Of a DNA stretch of 64,000 bases, positions 1 to 7,241 are shown piece by piece (the stretch's first letter is position 1; every line of letters begins with the position of its first letter). Source of the stretch: RDYJ01 sp034931405 (lineage in GTDB: Bacteria; Cyanobacteriota; Cyanobacteriia; Cyanobacteriales; Nostocaceae); contig NZ_JAYGHA010000006.1 of NCBI RefSeq assembly GCF_034931405.1, forward strand, positions 1 through 64,000. Reading direction: 5' to 3'. The notes below the pieces were generated by a model. It had not been told where the DNA came from. It saw only the letters and a list, made by a program, of their open reading frames with translations, and ran no database searches. The position numbers and the translations under genes are program-made.

Positions 1-568
1 CATCAAGTAGCAATCTTTTAAAACCAATACCATTAGGTAAATTATGATCTAGTAAAAATAGTTGGTAAGCTAATTCTTCCTCAATGTGCATTTTGAGGTA
101 TTCTAATTTGGGTATTTTTCCTAGTCGTAATCCTGCATATTCCAAATAACTAGAAAATTCCCATTCTCCTGGTTTGTCTACTATTCCTGCTTTGACTGGA
201 TTGAGGTGAATATAGCGAGAAAGATGAAAAAGATATTCAGTTTGTGAAACAGGAATACTTTGAAATCTTCCCTGAAATAATACTCCAGAACGATTAAACC
301 TTTTATTAATTGCCTTTGTGTAAGCAAGTGAGAGAGATTTCATAGCATCAGAAAGACTTTCATCTCTCAGATATACCAACAAATGATAATGATTAGGCAT
401 TAAACAATAAGCAATAATATCTACTGCATTATTTGTAAGATGTTCTTTGAGTAATCGGAGAAAATAAATATAATTTTCGCGTTCAAAGAAAATATTCTGA
501 CGATTATTCCCACGATTATAGATATGATAGAAGTTACCACTTTCTAAGGGTGTTGTTCTTCGAGGCAT
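1..568 (-). CDS. REP-associated tyrosine transposase (RAYT, IS200/IS605-like Y1), 3' end cut by window edge
   Basis: The reverse strand from the ATG at 568 reads open to the window edge (189 codons). It begins MPRRTTPLESGNFYHIYNRG and contains the HUH motif in MPNHYHLLV, a downstream RFQSIPVSQTEYLFHLSRYI segment with the candidate catalytic tyrosine, and HLNPVKAG. These are hallmarks of TnpA_REP/Y1 transposases, single-strand DNA transposases thought to mobilise REP palindromes. The reading frame is still in the family's conserved C-terminal part at base 1, so only a few residues are probably missing. Two palindromic REP-like elements start 54 bases upstream of its start codon, the arrangement expected of a RAYT and its substrate. 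The family call is firm; activity is unknown. Confidence 0.9.
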   Translation of the reverse strand, partial: MPRRTTPLESGNFYHIYNRGNNRQNIFFERENYIYFLRLLKEHLTNNAVDIIAYCLMPNHYHLLVYLRDESLSDAMKSLSLAYTKAINKRFNRSGVLFQGRFQSIPVSQTEYLFHLSRYIHLNPVKAGIVDKPGEWEFSSYLEYAGLRLGKIPKLEYLKMHIEEELAYQLFLLDHNLPNGIGFKRLLLD

Positions 569-621
569 AAATAAAAATGTGACTTATTAAGAATATTATA
601 CTTCTTTAATATCTAAATACA

Positions 622-690
622 AGATCCCCGACTTTTTTGTGGAATTATCTGTTTTTTAGAAAATAAATTGATCTAAGAAGTCGGGGATCT
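622..690. repeat. REP-like palindromic element, copy 1
   Basis: A 13-bp arm AGATCCCCGACTT (622-634) is matched by its exact reverse complement AAGTCGGGGATCT (678-690) across a 43-base loop containing gtggaattatctgtttt and ttgatctaag. It lies 54 bases upstream of the RAYT start. The same arms recur at 710, 8842, 10557 and 14768. Confidence 0.9.
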
Positions 691-709
691 ATAATGGAGA
701 CGATGATTC

Positions 710-775
710 AGATCCCCGACTTCTCTGTGGAATTGTCTGTTTAATAAGAAAATTGATCTAAGAAGTCGGGGATCT
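710..775. repeat. REP-like palindromic element, copy 2
   Basis: Same arms as copy 1 (710-722 and 763-775) and a closely similar loop (gtggaattgtctgttt, ttgatcta). It is in tandem with copy 1, 19 bases away, and ends 9 bases before the 3' end of the kinase/WYL gene, so it could also act as a 3' stem-loop for that transcript. Confidence 0.9.
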
Positions 776-784
776 AGAGGGGGA

Positions 785-2878
785 CTATCTATAAATATTG
801 ACCATATCCTCACCAATTTGCTTAATTTTATCAACTAATGATTGTGGTTTTACTACTTTTACACCTGCTTTAAAACCGAGAATCCAGCGTAATAATTCTA
901 TGTCATCTAAACACCATTGAGGGAGGATAACTTGAAAGCGATTAGGAAAATTATGATCTCCAGTTGCTGGGAGAGAAAAAATAGCTTTTGGTAAATTTAA
1001 TTTATTTCCGGTAACTGGTAAAGACATTTTCATTTGTTGTGATGGAAAGCGTTTAGTTCCTTCAGCTACAAACCGAAACATTCCATCACTAAACCAAAGT
1101 TCTACAGTAACGCAGACCTGAGAACGTGCTTTTTTATTTCCAGCCAGAAATTGTTTTTGGTCCTGGGAATTATATCCTAAAAAAATTCCTCCACTAGCTT
1201 CAGATAGTTTTTTGAGTGATTTTAATGCTGCTTCCTGTTCTAGTTGAGAACGGGTTTTTGTTTGGGGTTTACCAATAAATAATCTATCTAATCTTTCAAA
1301 TCTCAGTAAACCGTCATCTTTACCTTCAACAAGTTCATAACCCAAATACCAAGCATAGTTAGAAAAAACTATTTGGAGGGGAAAAACTAAGAAAAAACTT
1401 TCTTCATCTAAGATAAATTTACCACCACCGGGAAAACGGTTTAATTCTAAAAGTTGTCCGTTGATTATTGCTTCTTCAACTTGTTGTAAATTTCTTGCTA
1501 AAGACTCCGCTGGTAAATACTCTGGGTCAATCATACTACGATTTGCGATCGCTCTCACCGGATAAACTTCACTCACACCCAATTTACTTTTTTCCATGCG
1601 AGTAGCGAACTTTTCATAAATCTCTAAAGCTATGGGGTCATTAAGACTTTGTGCTTGAGACTGAAGCACTTGAAAGACTTGAGTTAATTCTAATGTTGAT
1701 AAAATCGCAGTTCCCGCAAAATAACCATCGCGCATAGAAAAATCAGGTAAAATTTTATAGGGTTTGAGAATTTTTTCGATATCTTTACGAACAGAATTTA
1801 AAACAGTCTTGAATATATTACTATTATTGACATCAATTATTCCCTGTTCTTGCATAACAGAAACCAAAGTTTTTAAACTTCCTTTTCCAGTGTTGACTAA
1901 AAAAGGATGATGTAAAATTAATCTGATTGTGTGTATTAATCGCTGAAATGCTGGTAAATCTGAATAAGGATGAGTTACTAAATTACTGGAAGAATTACCA
2001 ACATAATCACCAGGATAAATAGGAGTATGGGGTGGTGAAGAAATGGTATTAACGCCAATGATAGCGTTTTTTTGTAACCATAGTAAATCATTAGCGATCG
2101 CTTTTTCATCTGCATAGATTTGACCATGCAATTGCATCATAAAACCAGTAATTTCTGATAAAGCAGTTGGAAAATCAGGAACATTACCGAAAATATTTAC
2201 TATTAAATTAGGTTGAGTTTCTGTTAAGTTCCCAATTCCTGGATAGTTGATTATCAAAGAAATGAGATATATTAAACGTTCAAAATCCAGCAATTTACTA
2301 TAAGCATGAAAAGTCATTTGACTATTGCGATTACTGCGATTGATAAGAGTTTTATCAAGCTGTTGAACGTGAGTAGAAATTTGTTGAAAATCAAACTTTG
2401 CAGCAGTAACATCAACTTCTTTAATAATTGCAAATCCTTCCGCTGCAATGGGGGGAAAATCTTGTAGAGATTCGGACATTTTATCAATTATCACATCTGG
2501 AACTTGACGACTGCGTTGTTGATTCCAGTGCTTACAGATTTCAATAGGTGTTTGTAAATACCACCCCATCCACAATACAGGGGTACTCACAGCTAAATTC
2601 AGCTTTTGTAATAAATCCAGTCTCCATACACGCTTGGCATTAGTAGCATCATAAATCACGCTAACACCTTCAGTAATAGCTGTCACAACCGCAGAGATGA
2701 CTTTCGCTTCTATTTCTATCCATTCACCTTGAATAGTCGCATCACTATATAATTGTCCACGAATAGCATCTGTAGAGATAACGCGATAATTGCCTAATTT
2801 AGCCAGATTAGCAGCAAAAGTTGATTTTCCGCTACCAGGGACACCGATGAGGAAATGACAGATGGGAGGGTTGGACAT
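785..2878 (-). CDS. P-loop (polynucleotide-kinase-like) ATPase fused to a WYL-domain region
   Basis: 697 residues. The N-terminus carries a Walker A motif GVPGSGKST (residues 12-20), followed by a region resembling T4 polynucleotide-kinase/zeta-type P-loop kinases (STDAIRGQLY, then VIYDATNAKRVWR around residue 75). The C-terminal part around residues 470-545 contains NYAWYLGYELVEG followed by FERLDRLFIG, resembling the WYL fold, a putative nucleotide or ligand sensor common in CRISPR and defence regulators. The middle is unassigned. It is divergently transcribed from the cmr operon across a 390-bp shared intergenic region, so it may regulate or assist that operon; that link is inference from position. 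A kinase acting on RNA or nucleotide ligands is possible but not shown. The ATG at 2878 directly precedes the Walker A region, so the start is secure. Confidence 0.75.
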   Translation of the reverse strand: MSNPPICHFLIGVPGSGKSTFAANLAKLGNYRVISTDAIRGQLYSDATIQGEWIEIEAKVISAVVTAITEGVSVIYDATNAKRVWRLDLLQKLNLAVSTPVLWMGWYLQTPIEICKHWNQQRSRQVPDVIIDKMSESLQDFPPIAAEGFAIIKEVDVTAAKFDFQQISTHVQQLDKTLINRSNRNSQMTFHAYSKLLDFERLIYLISLIINYPGIGNLTETQPNLIVNIFGNVPDFPTALSEITGFMMQLHGQIYADEKAIANDLLWLQKNAIIGVNTISSPPHTPIYPGDYVGNSSSNLVTHPYSDLPAFQRLIHTIRLILHHPFLVNTGKGSLKTLVSVMQEQGIIDVNNSNIFKTVLNSVRKDIEKILKPYKILPDFSMRDGYFAGTAILSTLELTQVFQVLQSQAQSLNDPIALEIYEKFATRMEKSKLGVSEVYPVRAIANRSMIDPEYLPAESLARNLQQVEEAIINGQLLELNRFPGGGKFILDEESFFLVFPLQIVFSNYAWYLGYELVEGKDDGLLRFERLDRLFIGKPQTKTRSQLEQEAALKSLKKLSEASGGIFLGYNSQDQKQFLAGNKKARSQVCVTVELWFSDGMFRFVAEGTKRFPSQQMKMSLPVTGNKLNLPKAIFSLPATGDHNFPNRFQVILPQWCLDDIELLRWILGFKAGVKVVKPQSLVDKIKQIGEDMVNIYR

Positions 2879-3268
2879 TTTTTTTCATACTCATGATTTG
2901 TCTTGCATTTTCTCCCGTTCACTAGGGTGAAAGTCTAGTGTTTTCAAGCGAATCACGAATTTTTTCACCTCATTTACCCAGTAAATTTCGTCGTTCGCAT
3001 GAGTAGCAGTTTACAACCAGTTTTTTACCGCTAAGATAAAAACACAACATAAATCTTTCAAACTTCACAGATTGCAAAATACAGCCAAATTTGTTGATAT
3101 ATCCTTTGATATGTAAACAAAACCTGATGTTTAGTAAACAAAACTTAGTCATTTATGACAAAACCTGTTGCTTTTAATCAATAAATATTACAAAGTATCT
3201 TTTTTGAGGACAGTATAACTGATAACGTGTATGTTGAAAATTAAGCATAACAAGGAGATACATAGTTA
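2879..3268. promoter_or_regulatory. Divergent promoter region between the kinase/WYL gene and the cmr operon
   Basis: 390 bases with no convincing gene. It should hold promoters for both divergent units. It contains a short inverted repeat cactag...ctagtg (about 2920-2940) and three spaced direct repeats (see 3108-3170). A good ribosome binding site (AAGGAG, 3252-3257) precedes the GTG start of cmr2. I could not assign -10/-35 boxes with confidence. Confidence 0.5.
3108..3170. promoter_or_regulatory. Three direct repeats spaced two helical turns apart, candidate operator
   Basis: The motif ACAAAACYTRNTG-like occurs three times: GTAAACAAAACCTGATG (3113-3129), GTAAACAAAACTTAGTC (3134-3150) and TGACAAAACCTGTTG (3156-3170). 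The equivalent cytosine is at 3123, 3144 and 3164, a period of 21 then 20 bases, which puts all copies on one face of the helix. The position, about 100-155 bases before cmr2, suits a regulator-binding array. The binding protein is unknown; the adjacent WYL protein is an obvious candidate. Confidence 0.45.
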
Positions 3269-4969
3269 GTGAATAAATATACTGCTATCACCTTTGCTCC
3301 CGTTCAAGGGTTTATTGAAAAGTCGCGTAAACTTCGAGACTTGTATGGTGGTTCTTTAATTCTTTCTTATTTGAGTCAACAAATAGTTAGTTATGTAAAA
3401 AGTCCAGATAATGATTTAGTGTTAATTTCTCCTGCGCTTCCTAGTGTACAAAAAGGAATGCCTAACCGTATTTTAATTAAAGGAGAAATGAGTAAAGAAG
3501 AAGCTGAAAAAATCATTCTTTCTGCATGGAAAGAAATGTTAAGAGTTTGTCGAGAATGGATAGAAACAGAATTACCTCCACCTGAATTTAAATATGAATG
3601 GGAAAGAGAATGGAGTTTATGGGGTTGTCACACTTGGGAGATATTTCAAGGATGTGGTTGCTGTATTGAAGCAGCGATGAATGATTTAGAAACTAAGAAA
3701 TTATCCCGTGATTGGACTGCTGTAAATTGGATTGGTGAAAGTTCCAGTTTAACGGGTACTGATGGTATTGCTTTTCCTGGTTTGGGTTCTGATTATCGTA
3801 ATCCTAAAACGTTAGATTATAAATATGATGACGATCAAATCAAGGAGTTTTATACAAGATTAGCGCGAAAATTAGATAATTGTCCAGATGACAAAGAACC
3901 AGAAGGTAAATTTATTGCACCTAATGAAAAGCTGAGTATTCCTGAGTTAGTAAAAAGGTTAGTTACTTTACCTGAAATAGCAGATTTAATTAGTAGAGAA
4001 AAACCAAAGGATAAACGATTAGCAAAACTCAAAGGATTTAAAGAAATTGACCGTAAACCAACTGATACAACACCTGGACAATGGACAGGGTGGTTTATGG
4101 GGGATGGTGACAAGGTTGGAGAGCATTTAAAGAAGTTAGCACTTGAAAATAATGATGGTCAATCAATTACAGAATTTAGTAATGCAATACGTGGTTGGGG
4201 TCAAAATTTTGAAAAAGAGTTTCCTAAAGAATTAGGTAATATAGCTAATTCTATCAGCATACAAGATTCATCACAAGATCGTTTATTTCCTAAAAAGTTA
4301 GGAAGAATAGTTTATGCAGGAGGTGATGACTTTCTTGGAATAATTTATAATCCCATTTTTCAGAAAAAATCTCACAAACAGATATCAGGTTTTGTTGCTT
4401 ATAAATGGCTACTCACATTAAATGATAAATGGAAGGAACACGGAGAAAAAATTAATGTTAGTGTGGGTTTTGTTTGGGTTGCGGGTAGTGTACCCCAGCG
4501 AGATGTTTTACAACATTGTCGTGAAGCGGAAAAGGTAGCGAAATCTTTAGATAGAAATAGAGTTACTATTCGGGTGGTTTTTAATAGTGGTCAATATGTC
4601 CAGTGGACTTGTCCTTGGGACAATTTGGGGATTTTGATGAAGTATCGAGATAGGGATAAACAATCAAATTGGAGTCACATTTATCAAGACTTAGCACATT
4701 TAGAATCTCGTCGAGTATTTGATATTGAAAATGCCAATGAAGCACCTATCGTCAAAAAAACAGCTTTGGAATTTTTTGATCTTTACTTTCCCGGTGAAGG
4801 TCAGAAGTTAATCACTGATGTAAAGTATGGAAAAAATATAAATGATAAAAAGAATGAACTAGCAAAAAAATTAGTTGGCTTTAGTGATGATAGCGATGAA
4901 ATTGATCGTTCAAAAGCTATCGTTGGGTGGATTACAGACTTAGTAAAAGTGGGTTGGCATTTATGTTAA
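3269..4969 (+). CDS. cmr2: Type III-B CRISPR effector large subunit Cas10/Cmr2, HD-less, GGDD intact
   Basis: 566 residues from a GTG start preceded by AAGGAG. The N-terminus FAPVQGFIEKSRKLRDLYGG is the conserved start of the first palm domain of Cmr2; the N-terminal HD nuclease domain found in many Cas10 proteins is absent, which explains the short length. MGDGDKVG (277-284) is the palm-1 signature and GGDD (351-354, in YAGGDDFLG) is the cyclase motif that makes cyclic oligoadenylates from ATP when target RNA is bound. A cysteine-rich stretch near residue 120 (WGCHTWEIFQGCGCC) may bind zinc. It is first in the cmr operon and overlaps cmr3. With the CARF-HEPN gene downstream, it fits a signalling role rather than DNA cleavage. 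Confidence 0.93.
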   Translation: MNKYTAITFAPVQGFIEKSRKLRDLYGGSLILSYLSQQIVSYVKSPDNDLVLISPALPSVQKGMPNRILIKGEMSKEEAEKIILSAWKEMLRVCREWIETELPPPEFKYEWEREWSLWGCHTWEIFQGCGCCIEAAMNDLETKKLSRDWTAVNWIGESSSLTGTDGIAFPGLGSDYRNPKTLDYKYDDDQIKEFYTRLARKLDNCPDDKEPEGKFIAPNEKLSIPELVKRLVTLPEIADLISREKPKDKRLAKLKGFKEIDRKPTDTTPGQWTGWFMGDGDKVGEHLKKLALENNDGQSITEFSNAIRGWGQNFEKEFPKELGNIANSISIQDSSQDRLFPKKLGRIVYAGGDDFLGIIYNPIFQKKSHKQISGFVAYKWLLTLNDKWKEHGEKINVSVGFVWVAGSVPQRDVLQHCREAEKVAKSLDRNRVTIRVVFNSGQYVQWTCPWDNLGILMKYRDRDKQSNWSHIYQDLAHLESRRVFDIENANEAPIVKKTALEFFDLYFPGEGQKLITDVKYGKNINDKKNELAKKLVGFSDDSDEIDRSKAIVGWITDLVKVGWHLC

Positions 4970-5955
4970 AATACCTAATTAGTATTAATCCTTTGGGTTT
5001 TATGTATGGTAGTGCTGGGGCATTTTTATCACCAGAAAATTTAGTAGGTCGTTCTGGTGCTAAATTTCCCCCTGATGCTGCGACACTAGCAGGTTTAATG
5101 TTTAGCATTAACAAGGTTAACAAAGAATATTCTCAAGAAAAATTGAGAGATAATCTTTATATTGCAGGTCCATTTTGGGCAAACTCAACTAATAAAAGTA
5201 CAAAACAAAACTTTTTTGTTCCCATTCCTTGGCATAAAATCATAGCTAAAAAAGGTTTCGGAGAATGGAAAATAGAAAAGGATGAATGGAAGTTAGAAAA
5301 GAATATAGATAAACCTGAACCGGATTATCGTTGGCAAACTATAGAATCTTGGAAAACCACTCCAAAAGGACTAATAAAAACTGATAAAGTTGCTGATAAT
5401 CCTTGGAAATTTGTTTCTTTTCTTCATCCAAAAATACAAAATTCAGAACGTTGTGTAGAAAAATCCAATGGACTCTTTTTAGAGAACTCTGTACAAATTC
5501 CTGATGATGTTTGTTTAGTCTATTTATCCACCTATCCTATTGAGAATGGTTGGTATAAATTTGGAGGAGAAAATCACATTGTAGAAATATCTTGTGATCA
5601 ACTTAATCCAAAAACTATCAACCTTTTAAATCAAAAAATCGGTAAAAGTTTCGCATTAATTACACCAGGAGTTTGGGGTTCTAATCGTATATCTCACCGT
5701 CAACCGCAAGATAATAGTTTTCCTGAAACTATGCAGATGTTAACTGATAAACCAGTTCCCTATCGTTACCGTTCCCAAGGAACATTAGGAAGAGGACGTT
5801 ATGCAGTTCCTGCGGGTAGTGTTTACGTTCTCAAAGAACCCATTAATAAACCTTGGTGGGAATGGGACGAAAAATGGTTTCCCCAAGAAGGTTACAGTCT
5901 CAAAAAAGTCGGTTGTGGTTTGTGTTTACCAGTAGAAATTCAAGGAGTTAACTAA
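4963..5955 (+). CDS. cmr3: Type III-B CRISPR RAMP protein Cmr3
   Basis: 330 residues starting MLKYLISINPLGFMYGSAGA, followed by SPENLVGRSGAKFPPDAATL, matching the N-terminus of Cmr3 proteins, the RAMP subunit that together with Cas10 holds the 5' tag of the crRNA. I chose the ATG at 4963, which overlaps the cmr2 stop by 7 bases, over an in-frame GTG at 4927, because conserved sequence begins at MLKY. A glycine-rich segment near the C-terminus (RYRSQGTLGRGRYAVPAGS) is consistent with the RAMP G-rich loop. It is translationally coupled to cmr2, and cmr4 follows 1 base later. Confidence 0.85.
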   Translation: MLKYLISINPLGFMYGSAGAFLSPENLVGRSGAKFPPDAATLAGLMFSINKVNKEYSQEKLRDNLYIAGPFWANSTNKSTKQNFFVPIPWHKIIAKKGFGEWKIEKDEWKLEKNIDKPEPDYRWQTIESWKTTPKGLIKTDKVADNPWKFVSFLHPKIQNSERCVEKSNGLFLENSVQIPDDVCLVYLSTYPIENGWYKFGGENHIVEISCDQLNPKTINLLNQKIGKSFALITPGVWGSNRISHRQPQDNSFPETMQMLTDKPVPYRYRSQGTLGRGRYAVPAGSVYVLKEPINKPWWEWDEKWFPQEGYSLKKVGCGLCLPVEIQGVN

Positions 5956-5956
5956 A

Positions 5957-6808
5957 ATGTACAAAAAAGCTTATGGAATTATTGAAACCTTAGCACCTCT
6001 TCATGTTGGTGCAACCGCAGGAGAAGAAAGCGGTAATTTAAACCTGATTTTCCGTGACCAATTTACCCAAACTGGGATTATTCCTGGTAGTTCTATTCGT
6101 GGTCGTTTGCGTTCAGAAATGTATAATTCTCAAGGAAAAGAAGAGGCTGATAAATGGTATGGCAATGAAGGAGAAAGTGGTACGACAAATAGTACAACAG
6201 AATCTATCGTTAAATTTGAATATGCTTCTATTATTTGGATTCCTGTTTTTTGTCCTGGTCAACCTATAGTATGGGTAACTTGTCCCCGCTTATTAAAACG
6301 TTATCAAAGAATAGCTGGTGATAAGGTTCAAGTGCGAGTAGAAGGTAATACTAAACTTCTCAAAGAAATCTCCATTCCTGATATTTATACAGGTTCAACT
6401 AATCTTGTAGCTAAACAAGCAACAGGAGGCAAAAAAACCATCTTCTTTAATTTAGGTTTCTTAGAAATTAACAAAACCAAAGACTTATCACCTTGGTTTC
6501 CTAACCTCAAAGAACAACCAGCAGTCATAGTTGCTGATGGTGATATTGGCATGATTCATGATATGGCATTATATCGCCAAAGTCGTGTGCGATTAAAACC
6601 AGATCAGAAAGTAGTTGATGGTGGTGGATTTTTCAACACTGAAGCATTACCAGAAGGAACTATTTTAGTATTTCCTGTGGCTATTAGAGATGATAAATCT
6701 GGTAAAAAATGGCAACCATTTAACGGTAGTTCAACTATAGATATTTATTTAGGTGGGTTAGAATCTATCGGTTTAGGTCATTGTGAATTAACCTTCAAAG
6801 GAGTGTAA
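5957..6808 (+). CDS. cmr4: Type III-B CRISPR backbone RAMP protein Cmr4, catalytic Asp apparently absent
   Basis: 283 residues. The N-terminus has the Csm3/Cmr4 pattern APLHVG (13-18) and TGIIPGSSIRGRLRS, the RAMP signature of the repeated backbone subunit that lines the crRNA and normally cleaves target RNA every 6 nucleotides. In P. furiosus Cmr4 the catalytic Asp lies five residues before the conserved Arg; here that position is Leu28, flanked by Asn27 and Asn29 (GNLNLIFRD). The C-terminal YLGGLESIGLGHCELTF is a glycine-rich RAMP loop. It lies 1 base after cmr3 and 4 bases before the small-subunit gene. Family assignment is firm; loss of slicing is inference from manual alignment. Confidence 0.88.
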   Translation: MYKKAYGIIETLAPLHVGATAGEESGNLNLIFRDQFTQTGIIPGSSIRGRLRSEMYNSQGKEEADKWYGNEGESGTTNSTTESIVKFEYASIIWIPVFCPGQPIVWVTCPRLLKRYQRIAGDKVQVRVEGNTKLLKEISIPDIYTGSTNLVAKQATGGKKTIFFNLGFLEINKTKDLSPWFPNLKEQPAVIVADGDIGMIHDMALYRQSRVRLKPDQKVVDGGGFFNTEALPEGTILVFPVAIRDDKSGKKWQPFNGSSTIDIYLGGLESIGLGHCELTFKGV

Positions 6809-6812
6809 ATAT

Positions 6813-7241
6813 ATGACTTGGAAATCTTACAAATTAGACCAACAAGCACAAAAGTTAGTCCTCACATATCGGGATAAAAAAGGTGTAATTGGTCAATCTC
6901 ATAAAATGCGAAGTACAGTAGCTTATGGTTTAGAACGTTTTTGGGGTGAACATTTACGACTGTTAGGTAAAAATAATGATGAAGAACGGGAAAAAGGTAA
7001 ATATTGGCGTGAAACTTGGACAACTTTTGTAAAAATCATGAAAGATGCAGGAATTAAATTACCTGATGATCAAGTTGATGGCAATAATACCCCACAAGTA
7101 CAAGATTATGCAGCGAGATTATGGGCTTTAGATATTGAAGATCAACGCATTTGTTTAGCGGTTTTGACTCAATTTTGCGATAGTTTAGTTTGGTGGACTC
7201 AACGTTATAAAAAAGCAGGTGATAGCGATGGCGAACAGTAA
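6813..7241 (+). CDS. cmr5: Type III-B small subunit, Cmr5-like
   Basis: 142 residues, predicted almost entirely helical (DQQAQKLVLTYRDKKG, then YGLERFWGEHLRLLG, and a C-terminal IEDQRICLAVLTQFCDSLVWW). Size, helical character and position between cmr4 and the last RAMP gene match Cmr5/Csm2-type small subunits that fill the minor filament of the effector complex. Primary sequence is poorly conserved in this family, so the assignment rests partly on context. The ATG at 6813 is 4 bases after the cmr4 stop, and the 3' end overlaps the next gene by 14 bases. Confidence 0.75.
   Translation: MTWKSYKLDQQAQKLVLTYRDKKGVIGQSHKMRSTVAYGLERFWGEHLRLLGKNNDEEREKGKYWRETWTTFVKIMKDAGIKLPDDQVDGNNTPQVQDYAARLWALDIEDQRICLAVLTQFCDSLVWWTQRYKKAGDSDGEQ

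Noticed and set aside
2970..3152. 60-codon minus-strand ORF in the cmr/WYL promoter region
   Set aside because: The frame runs through the direct repeats, has no ribosome binding site and encodes a repeat-derived, Cys/Phe-rich sequence unlike a protein.
3108..3170. Possible degenerate CRISPR array (spaced direct repeats)
   Set aside because: Repeat cores are only about 10-14 bases with a 20-21-base period, too short for CRISPR repeats and spacers; an operator array fits better.
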